A stretch of DNA of 64,000 nucleotides, taken from an uncultured bacterium (GTDB lineage: Bacteria > Oederibacteriota > PGYV01 > Palsa-1178). The DNA is taken from NCBI GenBank assembly GCA_937889595.1, contig CALAOR010000058.1, positions 1-64,000 on the forward strand, read 5' to 3'. The first letter of the stretch is position 1, and each line of letters begins with the position of its first letter. The notes beneath the pieces are model-generated. The model ran no database searches. It was given only the letters and a program-made list of their open reading frames with translations, and was not told where the DNA came from. A program made the position numbers and the translations under genes. Below are positions 27,005 through 36,459 of this stretch, one piece after another.

Positions 27005-27199
27005 AGAGCGGCTGCTTGCTGCCGCTCATCGTTGTTTTAACCCCGGTTATACAAGCCAGCGCCTGAGCGGCAGCAAGCAGCCGCTCTACGTTGTTTTAAC
27101 CCCGGTTATACAAGCCAGCGTCTGAGCGGCAGCAAGCAGCCGCTCTACGTTATTTTAACCCCGGTTATACAAGCCAGCGCCTGAGCGGCAGCAAGCAGC
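27005..27199. repeat. 59-bp palindromic tandem repeat, 3.3 copies
   Basis: Units at 27005-27063, 27064-27122 and 27123-27181, with a partial one at 27182-27199. Each has a palindrome with GAGCGGC/GCCGCTC arms and then TTTTAACCCCGGTTATACAA. In copy 1 the palindrome loop is inverted relative to the others. The hairpins may also end the peroxiredoxin transcript. Confidence 0.93.
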
Positions 27200-27273
27200 G
27201 TCATACCTTTTTACCTTTGACTTTTACCCGTTTTCGTTTATCATATATAAAACCCATTATTAAAGGAGTTCTC

Positions 27274-27669
27274 ATGGAAAAGTTTGACATAGAAAAGGTG
27301 AAATTCGACGAAAAAGGCCTTTGCGCGGCTATTGCACAGGACTATAAAACAGGCGAGATATTGATGATCGCCTGGATGAACAAAGAATCCATTAAATTAA
27401 CCCTGGAAAAACGCAAGGCCCACTACTGGTCGCGCTCCAGGCAGAAACTTTGGTTTAAGGGCGAAGAGTCGGGAAATACCCAGGAAGTGAAAAATATCTA
27501 CATAGATTGCGACAACGACGCCATACTTATGAAAGTGGACCAGATTGGCGGGGCCGCGTGCCATACGGGGTATAAGTCGTGTTTTTATACGGAAATATTG
27601 AACGACGGGTCGCTTGAAATCAAGGGCCAGAGGGTGTTTGACCCGAAGGAAGTTTATAAGAAGAAGTAA
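27274..27669 (+). CDS. hisI: Phosphoribosyl-AMP cyclohydrolase
   Basis: This 131-residue zinc enzyme opens the purine ring of PR-AMP. It shows the conserved [11 protein letters not shown] and [18 protein letters not shown] segments, and the metal-binding DCDNDAIL and [14 protein letters not shown] motifs. ATG 27274 is preceded by AAGGAG at 27263-27268; a TTG at 27217 in the same frame has no support. There is no HisE domain fused. It lies apart from the main his run and 39 bp before trpE. Confidence 0.96.
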   Translation: MEKFDIEKVKFDEKGLCAAIAQDYKTGEILMIAWMNKESIKLTLEKRKAHYWSRSRQKLWFKGEESGNTQEVKNIYIDCDNDAILMKVDQIGGAACHTGYKSCFYTEILNDGSLEIKGQRVFDPKEVYKKK

Positions 27670-27708
27670 TTAAGCCAAAAGTTAAGGATAAATAAGGATG
27701 GAAGGCAT

Positions 27709-29190
27709 ATGATAAAACCCGAACTAAATGAAGTCCTGCAACTGTCAAAGAGCTATAACGTCATCCCCGTTTACGGCGAGACACTGGCCGACCTTGAGAC
27801 GCCGCTTTCCGCATATATGAAGATCGACGACCCGGAAAACTCCTTCCTTCTTGAGTCGATCGAAGGCGGCGAGAAAACAGCAAGGTATTCATTTTTAAGC
27901 AGGGAACCTTATGAAATATTTTCCTACAGGGACGGCGCCATAACAAGGGAGGCGGGCGGGAAAAAAAAGGTCATCAGGACAAAGGATCCATTTAGTGTCC
28001 TGAAAGGTGTTTTTGCCGGGTTTAAAACCGCTCCCGTGAAAGGCATACCTGCGTTTACAGGCGGCGCGGTGGGGTATATCGGGTATGACGTTATTAAGCT
28101 TTATGAAAAAGTCCCGCATGAAAACAAGATCGATACGCTGGGCTGGCCCGATATTTATCTCATGTTCAACGACGTTTTAATGGTCTTTGACCATGTTTAT
28201 CATAAGATCCAGGTCGTAAATAACATATTCATCAATGAAAAAGATTCCGCGGCAATAATAAGGGCCAAATACAATAAAGCCGTGATAAAGATCAATGGCA
28301 TAATTGCCGGGCTGCGCAGGCCGCTGAAACTGAAAAAAACAGCGCCTGTGAAAATAGGGAAGATAAAGCATATGTACGCCCCGCATGAGTTTAAGGAAAT
28401 GGTCAGGAAGACAGTTGCCCTTATAAAACACGGCGAAGCCATACAGGCGGTCCCTTCACAGAGGTTCACCGCTTCTTTTTCCGGCCCCCCGATAAACCTT
28501 TACCGGAGCCTGCGTACGGTCAATCCGTCGCCGTACATGCATTTTCTGAACATGAAAGACAAATTTATAATAGGCGCATCGCCCGAACTTATGGTAAGGG
28601 TGGACAAAGGGGAAGCGGAAGTAAGGCCGATCGCCGGTACCCGCAAAAGGGGAAAGACGGACGAAGAAGACAAAAAACTTGAGAAAGAACTGCTCGCGAA
28701 CGTAAAAGAGCGCGCAGAGCATGTCATGCTGGTTGACCTGGGCAGGAACGACCTCGGCAGGGTATGCACGACCGGGTCGGTAAAAGTAAAGGACCTGATG
28801 GTCGTTGAGCGCTACTCGCATGTCATGCACATTGTGTCAAGCGTCGTTGGAAAGCTGAAACCCGGCGTGGACGCCTTTGATGTTTTTAAAAGCACGTTCC
28901 CGGCAGGCACGGTTTCGGGAGCGCCAAAGGTCAGGGCCATGCAGATAATAGATGAGATGGAAAAATACAAGCGCGGGCCGTATTCCGGGGCCGTGGGCAT
29001 AATAAGTTTTACCGGCGCCATGGAGACCTGTATTTCCATAAGGACCATATATTTGAGCAACGGACAAATAACCATGCAGGCGGGCGGCGGTGTGGTGGCT
29101 GACTCAAAGCCGGAATTTGAATACCAGGAAACGCTGAGCAAGGCAAGAGCGGTGTTTGAGGCGGCAAAAAGGGCCGGAAATATAAGCTGA
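27709..29190 (+). CDS. trpE: Anthranilate synthase component I
   Basis: This 493-residue chorismate-utilising enzyme forms anthranilate with TrpG. The tryptophan-feedback motif LLES (47-50) marks it as TrpE rather than PabB. Catalytic-domain segments include AIQAVPSQRF, ASPELMVRV, RPIAGTRKRG, AEHVMLVDLGRNDLGRV, FPAGTVSGAPKVRAM and YSGAVG. Ribosome site GGAAGG precedes the ATG. trpG follows after 23 bp. The other trp genes are not in the window. Confidence 0.96.
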   Translation: MIKPELNEVLQLSKSYNVIPVYGETLADLETPLSAYMKIDDPENSFLLESIEGGEKTARYSFLSREPYEIFSYRDGAITREAGGKKKVIRTKDPFSVLKGVFAGFKTAPVKGIPAFTGGAVGYIGYDVIKLYEKVPHENKIDTLGWPDIYLMFNDVLMVFDHVYHKIQVVNNIFINEKDSAAIIRAKYNKAVIKINGIIAGLRRPLKLKKTAPVKIGKIKHMYAPHEFKEMVRKTVALIKHGEAIQAVPSQRFTASFSGPPINLYRSLRTVNPSPYMHFLNMKDKFIIGASPELMVRVDKGEAEVRPIAGTRKRGKTDEEDKKLEKELLANVKERAEHVMLVDLGRNDLGRVCTTGSVKVKDLMVVERYSHVMHIVSSVVGKLKPGVDAFDVFKSTFPAGTVSGAPKVRAMQIIDEMEKYKRGPYSGAVGIISFTGAMETCISIRTIYLSNGQITMQAGGGVVADSKPEFEYQETLSKARAVFEAAKRAGNIS

Positions 29191-29213
29191 TAACATGATA
29201 AAAAGGAGCTTCA

Positions 29214-29780
29214 ATGAAGGTTTTAGTGATCGACAACTACGACTCATTTACCTATAATATTGTGCAGTATTTAGGGGAAACGGCTTCCGATATTACGGTG
29301 GTCAAAAATGACGGGATTACAATAGAAGAAATAAGGGCTTTCCAGCCGTCTAATATAGTGATATCACCGGGGCCGTCATGGCCGGAAAATGCGGGTATAT
29401 CAAAACAGGTCATTTTAAGCTTTATGAAAGAAATACCCATTCTCGGCGTGTGCCTTGGACATCAGTGCATGATAGAGGCGCTTGGCGGGAAAATAAAGGT
29501 AAATTACAGGATAATGCACGGCAAGGTTTCACCCGTATATCATGACGGAAAAGGCGTGTACAGGGGCATAAAAAACCCTTTTACAGCAACAAGGTATCAT
29601 TCGCTTGTAGGGGAAAAAAAGACGCTGCCTAAGGACCTGATAATTTCTTCGTGGACGAAAGAGGGCGAAATAATGGGCGTAAGGCACAAAAGATACCCCA
29701 TGGAAGGCGTACAGTTCCACCCGGAATCTATTTTAACCGAGGACGGGAAAAAACTTATAAGGAATTTCCTAAAAAAATGA
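29214..29780 (+). CDS. trpG: Anthranilate synthase component II (glutaminase)
   Basis: This 188-residue class I amidotransferase delivers ammonia to TrpE. Catalytic C80 lies in GVCLGHQCM, with H169 and E171 in QFHPES. IDNYDSFTYNIVQYLGE and SPGPSWPENAGIS are family motifs. Like other TrpG/PabA proteins it could also serve folate synthesis. Its TGA overlaps the next ATG (ATGA), coupling it to an outer-membrane-type gene. Confidence 0.95.
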   Translation: MKVLVIDNYDSFTYNIVQYLGETASDITVVKNDGITIEEIRAFQPSNIVISPGPSWPENAGISKQVILSFMKEIPILGVCLGHQCMIEALGGKIKVNYRIMHGKVSPVYHDGKGVYRGIKNPFTATRYHSLVGEKKTLPKDLIISSWTKEGEIMGVRHKRYPMEGVQFHPESILTEDGKKLIRNFLKK

Positions 29781-31447
29781 AAAAAATAATTTTAGCCTTC
29801 GCGTTCATGGTATTATGCGCGCCGTTTATTGGCGCGGAAGCAACCAAGTCATCCCCGGCCGGAATTACAGCCACCGCAACTGCCTCGCCCGCAGTACAAC
29901 CTGCCGCTGTAACCATTACAGCCGCGCCAAATATGGCGGCTCCGGGTGTTATAGGTGGAGCCCTGACAGCGACTGCAGCGGCGCTGACTTCAACCGCTGC
30001 GGCTTTGACTTCAACTGCAACGGCTTTGACTTCAACGGCGGCCGGCAAAGTTACAATTACAGCTGACGCGGCAGCGTCCACAATACCCGCAGTTGTGGAT
30101 CTAAGCCCGGCGATTATAAATTTTGAAACCACTGCAAAGGACGGGATCAAGCTTTCCTGGGCCCCGAAACAGAAGGATAATGTTTACTATAATGTCTACA
30201 GGTCGCAGGCAGCCGATTATTTAAAGATCAACAAAGATGCTTTTTTAACATCCGTATACACGGATTCCGATGTTTTGACATCCACTGTCTATTATTATAA
30301 AGTTGAAGCGACGGACACAAGCAAAAATGCCTACATGTCAAAGACGCAGTCCGCGAAGTCGGCTGACCTTACAATGCCGCAGGTCCCTGCCGGCATGAAG
30401 GCTTTTCAGGACATTCAAAGCGTTACTTTAAAATGGTCGCAGGCCGGACAGGGTTCTTTCCCGGTCTCGGGTTACAATTTTTACAGGGGCAAAACACCGG
30501 AGGAAAGCGCTTTCCTGAAATTTGTGCCTTTTTCAAAGGCATACTATTCTGATGAAGAAGTGGAACCGGGCCTGCGGTATTATTATAAGATGGATGCGAT
30601 CGATATAAAAGGCAATGAATCAAAAATGACGGATACGGTATCTGCCGTGCCATACCCGAGACCGCGCACAAATTTATGCCTGATGCCGACGGCGTACAGG
30701 AATAATATTTTTGACAATAACGGGCTTAACGTGGACATGGGATTTACTTATTACATAGGAACGATAGCCGGCGAGCATAATATTGCCGAGTTAAAAAAGG
30801 CGGATACGTTCTCAAAAATAGGCGTATGGCTATTATCCCTGGATGCCAAATGGACCTTCTTCAATGAAGGCGCCGGCTGGTGGCCGTCGCTGGGCGCGGG
30901 ACTGATGTATTCCATGCTGTTACAGGACAACATAGGCGGTTCGACTTCGACACAGAATGCGGCGAACGGCGGCGGGGTAAACTTAGGCACAAAAGACAGT
31001 GTGCTTGGACAGCAAAGCCTTTACTTAACTGCCGCAAAGGACGTGGCGCTGGATACCACTATGTACGCGGGTTATACACAAGGGTTCAGGTTTTATAAAG
31101 GAGATAAGGCAAAAGGTGCGGCAGGATATTTGACATACATAGTGAGCTCAATAATCGGGGAGAGTAATCCAAATGATTCCAGGGCTTCGGATACTTCGGC
31201 GCCGGTCTGGAACTCTTATTACTTCGGATTATCTAGGGACATATTTAAAAAAATCGGCGTAAAACTTGAATTAACCGTGCCGCCCGGCCTGAACAAAAAC
31301 GCGTTTTTGCCGAACACATACATTATAAACACCCATATAGACAGGCTTTTTAACTTTGACATTGCATACATCCACTATGACGGCGGATACGCGTGGATGG
31401 GTTATTATAACCTGAGGTTCTCGATATACCCGAGCCCGTACAAATAA
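29777..31447 (+). CDS. Secreted FN3-domain protein with predicted C-terminal beta-barrel
   Basis: This 556-residue protein was not assigned to a family. It has a signal peptide (1-19) and an Ala/Thr-rich linker (about 22-105) with 7-residue AALTSTA repeats. Two fibronectin type III-like domains follow (about 112-200, with VYYNVYRSQ and YYYKVEATD; about 205-300, with YNFYRGKTPEE and YYYKMDAIDIKG). The last 250 residues are aromatic alternating strands, as in an outer-membrane barrel. I chose ATG 29777, which overlaps the trpG stop and gives a proper signal peptide; the upstream in-frame ATG at 29651 lies inside trpG and would bury it. Its role is unknown. Confidence 0.7.
   Translation: MKKIILAFAFMVLCAPFIGAEATKSSPAGITATATASPAVQPAAVTITAAPNMAAPGVIGGALTATAAALTSTAAALTSTATALTSTAAGKVTITADAAASTIPAVVDLSPAIINFETTAKDGIKLSWAPKQKDNVYYNVYRSQAADYLKINKDAFLTSVYTDSDVLTSTVYYYKVEATDTSKNAYMSKTQSAKSADLTMPQVPAGMKAFQDIQSVTLKWSQAGQGSFPVSGYNFYRGKTPEESAFLKFVPFSKAYYSDEEVEPGLRYYYKMDAIDIKGNESKMTDTVSAVPYPRPRTNLCLMPTAYRNNIFDNNGLNVDMGFTYYIGTIAGEHNIAELKKADTFSKIGVWLLSLDAKWTFFNEGAGWWPSLGAGLMYSMLLQDNIGGSTSTQNAANGGGVNLGTKDSVLGQQSLYLTAAKDVALDTTMYAGYTQGFRFYKGDKAKGAAGYLTYIVSSIIGESNPNDSRASDTSAPVWNSYYFGLSRDIFKKIGVKLELTVPPGLNKNAFLPNTYIINTHIDRLFNFDIAYIHYDGGYAWMGYYNLRFSIYPSPYK
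29957..30040 (+). repeat. Four 21-bp in-frame repeats encoding AALTSTA-type units
   Basis: Units start at 29957 (diverged), 29978, 29999 and 30020, with the shared core GCTTTGACTTCAAC. They form part of the Ala/Thr-rich linker of the FN3 protein. Confidence 0.9.
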
Positions 31448-31456
31448 AAACAAATT

Positions 31457-31537
31457 ACAAATTACCAATTACTAATTAAGGCGGTTAGCGACGCGCCGCG
31501 CAGTCGTTTTGGGTTCAATTAGTAATTAGTAATTCGT
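31457..31537. repeat. AT-rich inverted repeat
   Basis: Arms 31457-31477 and 31517-31537 are complementary at 19 of 21 positions and consist of AATTA(C/G)-type units. The right side continues with more TAATTAGTAATT units to about 31549. It fills most of the gap after the FN3 protein and could act as a hairpin in the transcript. Confidence 0.8.
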
Positions 31538-31564
31538 AATTAGTAATTGCCTTAAGGAGCCCTT

Positions 31565-32326
31565 ATGAACTGCCCTCACTGCGGAGCACATATAGACGGA
31601 AATCCCGACAATTGTCCTTTATGCGGCGCGTATATTGACAGGCAGGGATTATATGCCGGGTTTATAAAAAAGGGCGAAGAAGCTCTCGGTACACCCGATT
31701 ATGACAAGGCCATGGACTACTATCAAAAAGCATTGGACACAGGGTACCCTCCAGCCGCTGACATATACATCAAATACGGAAATGCGTATGACAAGAAAAA
31801 CGACAAACAGGCTGCGGGCATGTACTTAAAGGCACTTGCTTTTGATTTTTATAATGAGCATGTTCACACCCTGCTTATAGCATTTTACGATAAGTACAAC
31901 CGCCTGAATGACCTGAAAAAATGGTATGAAAAAAGCAGGGGCACTGCCGGCAATGAATTCATTGATAAGGAGATTAAAGTCATAGACAGCATAATTACTT
32001 TCAGGCAGAACGCGGCTTCAAAGCCCTTGCCTGGCGATGAGGCAAAGCAAAAACAGGTTGAAAGAGCCATTCACAGGCTGGGCGGGTGGTTCAAGGATTA
32101 TATAATGATGAATATAGTTTTCGGAATTGTTATCGTACTGATGGGCATCGGCATTGCGGCAGGCCTGATCTTTAAGCTTAATTTTATAATAATATTCGCG
32201 ATCATAGGCTTTTTCCTTTTGGCAAGCATTGCGGTGGTCATATTTTTAAGGCGGAAAAAAATAAGGGAAATTAAAAAGAACGCCGTAAAAATCGAGGATA
32301 TTTACAGAGAATTCAAGAAGCCGTAG
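31565..32326 (+). CDS. Zinc-ribbon, TPR and membrane-anchored protein
   Basis: The 253-residue protein starts with a zinc ribbon: CPHC at 3-6 and CPLC at 18-21. TPR-like repeats follow (about 30-130: YDKAMDYYQKALDTGYP, KQAAGMYLKALAFDFYN). Two hydrophobic segments lie at about 180-200 and 204-226 (MMNIVFGIVIVLMGIGIAAG; FIIIFAIIGFFLLASIAVVI), with a basic tail RRKKIREIKKN. It is therefore a cytoplasm-facing scaffold or sensor on the membrane. No specific function can be assigned. AAGGAGCCC precedes the ATG. It converges on the cvpA-like gene. Confidence 0.65.
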   Translation: MNCPHCGAHIDGNPDNCPLCGAYIDRQGLYAGFIKKGEEALGTPDYDKAMDYYQKALDTGYPPAADIYIKYGNAYDKKNDKQAAGMYLKALAFDFYNEHVHTLLIAFYDKYNRLNDLKKWYEKSRGTAGNEFIDKEIKVIDSIITFRQNAASKPLPGDEAKQKQVERAIHRLGGWFKDYIMMNIVFGIVIVLMGIGIAAGLIFKLNFIIIFAIIGFFLLASIAVVIFLRRKKIREIKKNAVKIEDIYREFKKP

Positions 32327-32345
32327 AGGAGGCCCGGGGAAAAGG

Positions 32346-32846
32346 TTATTTCAGGATCTTCTTGACCATATCCAGGTGTTTTAAGACCGGTATTTTAAAA
32401 AGAAAACCAATATATGTTTTTAAGTAGGGGAAAAGGAACGATTTTGCGGTATCTTTCGCAAAGTTTATTTTTCCAAACCCGGCCGCCTTGTCAAATATAA
32501 AGTAAACCGGGATCAAGAGAAGCGTGATGAGAATAGCGGCCCCGAATATCCTGTCAATGAAAGCCATATTAAAAAAGTCAAAGAACCTGGACAAAAACAC
32601 GCCTATGAAAACAAGTATGCTGCTCGCAATAAGGAATACTATGACGTATGAAATAAGAAACCTTTTTGATTCTGTCGGGATATATTTGACGAGGCCGAGG
32701 GCAAAAAAGTGATAACTGGTATTTGCAACAAAGATGCCTGCAAGAAAGGCGACCGGTATAACCACCATGAGCACGCCCCGCAGCTTCCAGCCTATGGAAA
32801 AACCTATTATTATTGTAATAATCAGTACTATGTCTATGTAGTTCAT
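32346..32846 (-). CDS. CvpA-family membrane protein
   Basis: The 166-residue protein has about four transmembrane segments and the CvpA pattern: MNYIDIVLIITIIIGFSIGW at the N-terminus, then a Gly-rich helix and a conserved FDRIFG-like turn seen here as FIDRIFGAAI. CvpA is needed for colicin V production in E. coli and affects envelope homeostasis; the biochemical role is unsettled. Translation signal GGGTGAG lies before the ATG on the minus strand. It is divergent from the pur operon, 280 bp away; cvpA and purine genes are also neighbours in E. coli (cvpA-purF), though here on opposite strands. Confidence 0.75.
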   Translation of the reverse strand: MNYIDIVLIITIIIGFSIGWKLRGVLMVVIPVAFLAGIFVANTSYHFFALGLVKYIPTESKRFLISYVIVFLIASSILVFIGVFLSRFFDFFNMAFIDRIFGAAILITLLLIPVYFIFDKAAGFGKINFAKDTAKSFLFPYLKTYIGFLFKIPVLKHLDMVKKILK

Positions 32847-33013
32847 CGCTCACCCGTTGTTTGGTTTTATAAATAATAACATAATTGGGCAATAATATCA
32901 CCTAAAAAAAGCGTCCTTGAACGTATTTTCAGGCGCGTAAGGCATGCCTGGGTCTTTGTCCGGGCGCGTACTGTCCTTATGAGGGACTTAAATAATACCC
33001 GGGCCAAATACTC

Positions 33014-33027
33014 CGCAGCATGCTGCG
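33014..33027. promoter_or_regulatory. 14-bp perfect palindrome upstream of purS promoter
   Basis: CGCAGCATGCTGCG lies about 30 bp upstream of the -35 box. It could be an operator or part of a repeat hairpin. The rest of 32847-33126 is promoter and unassigned sequence. Confidence 0.35.
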
Positions 33028-33057
33028 AAACGGTTTATTTTGCGCAAAAAAATATCC

Positions 33058-33085
33058 TTGTAAAATCCCCCTTTTCTTATATAAT
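33058..33085 (+). promoter_or_regulatory. Promoter of the purSQLF operon
   Basis: TTGTAA (33058-33063), a 16-bp spacer and TATAAT (33080-33085) lie about 40 bp before the purS ATG. The leader is too short for a purine riboswitch. Confidence 0.65.
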
Positions 33086-33126
33086 ATTTTTGTCATTTTC
33101 AAAACTTAACCAGAGGTGAAAAGGTC

Positions 33127-33366
33127 ATGGCCAAGGTAAAGATATATGTCACGTTAAAAGACGGAGTTTTGGACCCTCAGGGAAAGACGGTGCAGTTCGC
33201 ACTCGATAAAATGGGTTACAAAAATATAGACAGCGTAAAAATGGGCAAGTATATAGAAATAGACACGAAAAATGACGGTAAAGACCTGAAAAAAGAGATA
33301 GACGAAATATGCGACAAGCTTCTGGCAAACCCTAATATCGAAAAGTACACGTTTACGATTGAATAG
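33127..33366 (+). CDS. purS: FGAM synthase subunit PurS
   Basis: This 79-residue protein bridges PurL and PurQ in the three-part formylglycinamidine ribonucleotide synthase. It matches the family: KVKIYVTLKDGVLDPQGKTV at the start and KLLANPNIEKYTFTIE at the end. AGAGGTG precedes the ATG. Presence of purS fits the small PurL at 34186. Confidence 0.95.
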   Translation: MAKVKIYVTLKDGVLDPQGKTVQFALDKMGYKNIDSVKMGKYIEIDTKNDGKDLKKEIDEICDKLLANPNIEKYTFTIE

Positions 33367-33378
33367 CTTGGACCAAAG

Positions 33379-33425
33379 CTCAAAGCCCAAGTGAGGGACA
33401 GACCTGCTTTCACCGGGGCTTTGAG
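33379..33425 (+). other. Hairpin between purS and purQ
   Basis: A 10-bp perfect stem (CTCAAAGCCC at 33379-33388, GGGCTTTGAG at 33416-33425) with a 27-nt loop is followed by TTTTG. It may be a weak terminator or mRNA processing site that sets the purS:purQLF ratio. Confidence 0.5.
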
Positions 33426-33466
33426 TTTTGATTACAGACCACTTAAACCACTTTAGGAGCGATGCA

Positions 33467-34171
33467 ATGGTAAAATTCGGAGTAGTTGTTTTTCCCGGGT
33501 CCAACTGTGATAAAGACTGCCTTTGGGCAATTAAAGACATCACCGGAGAAAAGGCCGATTTCGTATGGCACGAATCAAAGGATATAATGAAATATGATGT
33601 TATAGTGCTGCCGGGCGGGTTTTCATACGGCGATTACCTGCGGACGGGCGCTATCGCCAGGTTCTCAAAGGTCATGTACGCTGTACAGAAATTCGCGGTA
33701 AAGAAGAATAAGATGGTCGTAGGCATATGCAATGGTTTTCAGATACTTCTTGAGGCGGGGCTCCTGCCCGGCGCCATGCTCGTGAATAAGAACCTTAAAT
33801 TCATAAGCAAGTTTATCCATCTGAGCGTGGAAAATAATAAAACAGCCTATACAAACAAGTGTGTTAAGGGGCAGGTATTGCGGGTCCCGATCGCACACGG
33901 CGAAGGCAATTATTTCTGTGATGAAAAGACGCTTAATTCCCTTATTGAAAACGACCAGGTTGTTTTCCGGTATTGCGACGGACAGGGGAAAATAAATGTT
34001 GATTCAAACCCGAACGGTTCGCTGTATAATATCGCCGGGATAATGAACAAAAAAGGCAATGTAATGGGCATGATGCCCCACCCTGAGCGCGCCATGTCGG
34101 CCAGGCTGGGTTCCGTCGACGGCAACCTGGTTTTTCAATCGATAGTTAATCACGTAAAAAAGTACTTATAA
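33467..34171 (+). CDS. purQ: FGAM synthase glutaminase subunit PurQ
   Basis: This 234-residue class I amidotransferase supplies ammonia to PurL. It has [26 protein letters not shown], nucleophile C88 in [14 protein letters not shown], and the terminal [12 protein letters not shown] 33467 has TAGGAG upstream and gives the typical N-terminus; an in-frame start at 33428 lies in the hairpin tail. purL follows after 14 bp. Confidence 0.96.
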   Translation: MVKFGVVVFPGSNCDKDCLWAIKDITGEKADFVWHESKDIMKYDVIVLPGGFSYGDYLRTGAIARFSKVMYAVQKFAVKKNKMVVGICNGFQILLEAGLLPGAMLVNKNLKFISKFIHLSVENNKTAYTNKCVKGQVLRVPIAHGEGNYFCDEKTLNSLIENDQVVFRYCDGQGKINVDSNPNGSLYNIAGIMNKKGNVMGMMPHPERAMSARLGSVDGNLVFQSIVNHVKKYL

Positions 34172-34185
34172 AGGAGCTATAACGT

Positions 34186-36459
34186 ATGTCCAAATACAAC
34201 AAGGCAAATGACCTCGAAATAACTGATGAATTAATAAAGGAACACGGGCTTAAACCCGGAGAGTATAAGAACATACTGACCATACTCGGCCGCAAACCCA
34301 CCTTTGTGGAGCTGGGCATATTCTCGGCCATGTGGTCCGAGCACTGCAGTTACAAACATTCAAAACCAACCCTGAAAAAATTCCCCCATAAAGGAAAATT
34401 CGTGATACAGGGACCGGGCGAAAACGCGGGCATCATAGATACCGGCACCGACCTTGCCGTGGCTTTTAAGATAGAATCGCACAATCATCCGTCTGCCGTG
34501 GAGCCGTTCCAGGGCGCGGCAACCGGGGTCGGAGGGATACTGCGCGACATATTTACCATGGGCGCGAGGCCGGTTGCGGGGCTTGACTCCCTGCGTTTTG
34601 GAAATCCTGAAAGCATGAACACACAGAGGCTTATGTCCGGGGTTGTAAAAGGCATAGCGTTTTACGGCAACTGCATGGGCGTGCCGACCGTCGCGGGCGA
34701 GACGGTATTTGAAGATTCATACGAGGATAACTGCCTGGTTAACGCCATGACCATAGGCATCGTGGAAAAGAAAAAAATAATCAAGGCCAAAGCATCGGGC
34801 CTGGGCAACTCGGTCATGTATATAGGCGCGCTGACCGGCAGGGATGGGATACACGGGGCCACATTTGCCTCCGCCGAACTGTCCGAAGAAACGGCTGAGA
34901 ACAGGTCGTCCGTCCAGGTCGCTGACCCGTTCATGGAAAAGCTGCTTTTAGAAGCTACGCTGGAACTCATTGATAAAAAAATAATGGTTGGCATACAGGA
35001 CATGGGCGCGGCTGGGCTTACCTCATCCTCCACTGAAATGGCATTTAGGGGAGGCGTGGGCATAGAACTTGACATGGATAAGGTGCCAAAACGCGAAAAG
35101 GGAATGAATGCCTATGAGATCATGCTTTCCGAGTCGCAGGAGAGGATGCTTTTAGTCGCAAAAAAAGGCAGGGAAAAACAGGTGGAAAAGATACTGAATA
35201 AATGGGGCCTGCACGCGAGCGTCATAGGCAAGGTCATCAAAAAGCCCAATGTCATTATAATCGAAAAAGGCGTTGTTGTGGCCGATATACCGGTTTATCC
35301 TTTGACTGATTCCAATCACCCGCTTTTCCCTTTGAAAAAACAAAAAGGCGTAAAACCTGCGTACTTAAAGGACATTGACATAGAGCTCGACGATGTCCGG
35401 ATACCTGAGGACCTTGAAGCGGTGCTGAAAAAACTTATGGCGTGCCCGAATATAGCATCAAAGTCAAATATCTGGGAACAGTACGACCACATGGTGCAGA
35501 CTAATACCGTGATACTGCCGGGTTCCGACGCGGCTGTCATAGACGTAAAAGACAGGGACTTCATGATATCCACGGCAGTTGACTGCAACGGCAGGTATGT
35601 GTACCTGGACCCTTTCAAAGGCGGAAAAATAGCCATGGCCGAGTCGGCCAGGAATGTTTCCTGCAGCGGGGCCGAGCCTGTGGCATTTACAAACTGCTTA
35701 AACTTCGGCAACCCCGAGGACCCGGAAATATTCTGGCAGTTTGAAAAAGCGGTTGAGGGCATGTGCGACGCGGCAAAAGCCTTAAAGACGCCTGTTATTT
35801 CCGGCAACGTGAGTTTTTATAATGAAGGCCCCGGCGGCGCCATATACCCGACGCCGGTCGTGGGCATGGTTGGATATATTACAGGAAAGGAAAAGAGGTA
35901 CGCGAAGCAGTATTTTAAGGATAATAATGACGTCATAGTCCTGCTCGGACAGACCAAGAACGAGATAGGCGCGTCGGAATACCTGAAAGTGGTGCATGGC
36001 ATCATAAAAGGGCCGGTGCCCGACATAGACATGAAAAAGGAAATAGCCGTGCAGAAGACATGCAGGCAGGGTATAAAAAAAGGCATCATAAAGTCCGCGC
36101 ATGATACGAGCAAAGGCGGGCTGGCAGTGGCTTTGGCCGAGTGCTGCATCACAGGCACGCTGCACGGGGACAAGCCGATAGGCGCTTTCATAGAACTTCA
36201 GTCCGACCTGCGCCTGGACGCACTTTTGTTCGGCGAGACACAGTCCAGGATAATCGTGACCGTGGACAGGGCAAACCTTCCCGCATTACGGAAAATAGCC
36301 GCAAAAAACAGGATCGCGGCTTCGGAAATAGGAAAAACCGGGGGCAACAGGCTCATGATAAACACGGATTGGGCATCAAAGAAAAACTGCGAGAAAATAA
36401 ATATTCTGCTCGACGAGCTGATCGAACTCTGGAGCAAGGGAGTCAATAAATATGTTTAA
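34186..36459 (+). CDS. purL: FGAM synthase subunit PurL (small type)
   Basis: This 757-residue ATP-dependent synthase converts FGAR to FGAM using ammonia from PurQ. The size is that of the small PurL that needs PurS and PurQ. Conserved blocks include [61 protein letters not shown] and [23 protein letters not shown] precedes the ATG. It overlaps purF by 8 nt. Confidence 0.97.
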   Translation: MSKYNKANDLEITDELIKEHGLKPGEYKNILTILGRKPTFVELGIFSAMWSEHCSYKHSKPTLKKFPHKGKFVIQGPGENAGIIDTGTDLAVAFKIESHNHPSAVEPFQGAATGVGGILRDIFTMGARPVAGLDSLRFGNPESMNTQRLMSGVVKGIAFYGNCMGVPTVAGETVFEDSYEDNCLVNAMTIGIVEKKKIIKAKASGLGNSVMYIGALTGRDGIHGATFASAELSEETAENRSSVQVADPFMEKLLLEATLELIDKKIMVGIQDMGAAGLTSSSTEMAFRGGVGIELDMDKVPKREKGMNAYEIMLSESQERMLLVAKKGREKQVEKILNKWGLHASVIGKVIKKPNVIIIEKGVVVADIPVYPLTDSNHPLFPLKKQKGVKPAYLKDIDIELDDVRIPEDLEAVLKKLMACPNIASKSNIWEQYDHMVQTNTVILPGSDAAVIDVKDRDFMISTAVDCNGRYVYLDPFKGGKIAMAESARNVSCSGAEPVAFTNCLNFGNPEDPEIFWQFEKAVEGMCDAAKALKTPVISGNVSFYNEGPGGAIYPTPVVGMVGYITGKEKRYAKQYFKDNNDVIVLLGQTKNEIGASEYLKVVHGIIKGPVPDIDMKKEIAVQKTCRQGIKKGIIKSAHDTSKGGLAVALAECCITGTLHGDKPIGAFIELQSDLRLDALLFGETQSRIIVTVDRANLPALRKIAAKNRIAASEIGKTGGNRLMINTDWASKKNCEKINILLDELIELWSKGVNKYV

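Noticed and set aside
27005-27199. CRISPR array
   Set aside because: Units are contiguous 59-bp tandem repeats with no unique spacers, and no cas genes are near.
29651-29776. Longer start for the FN3 protein
   Set aside because: It lies inside trpG, adds a charged stretch before the signal peptide, and the ATG at 29777 overlaps the trpG stop in the usual way.
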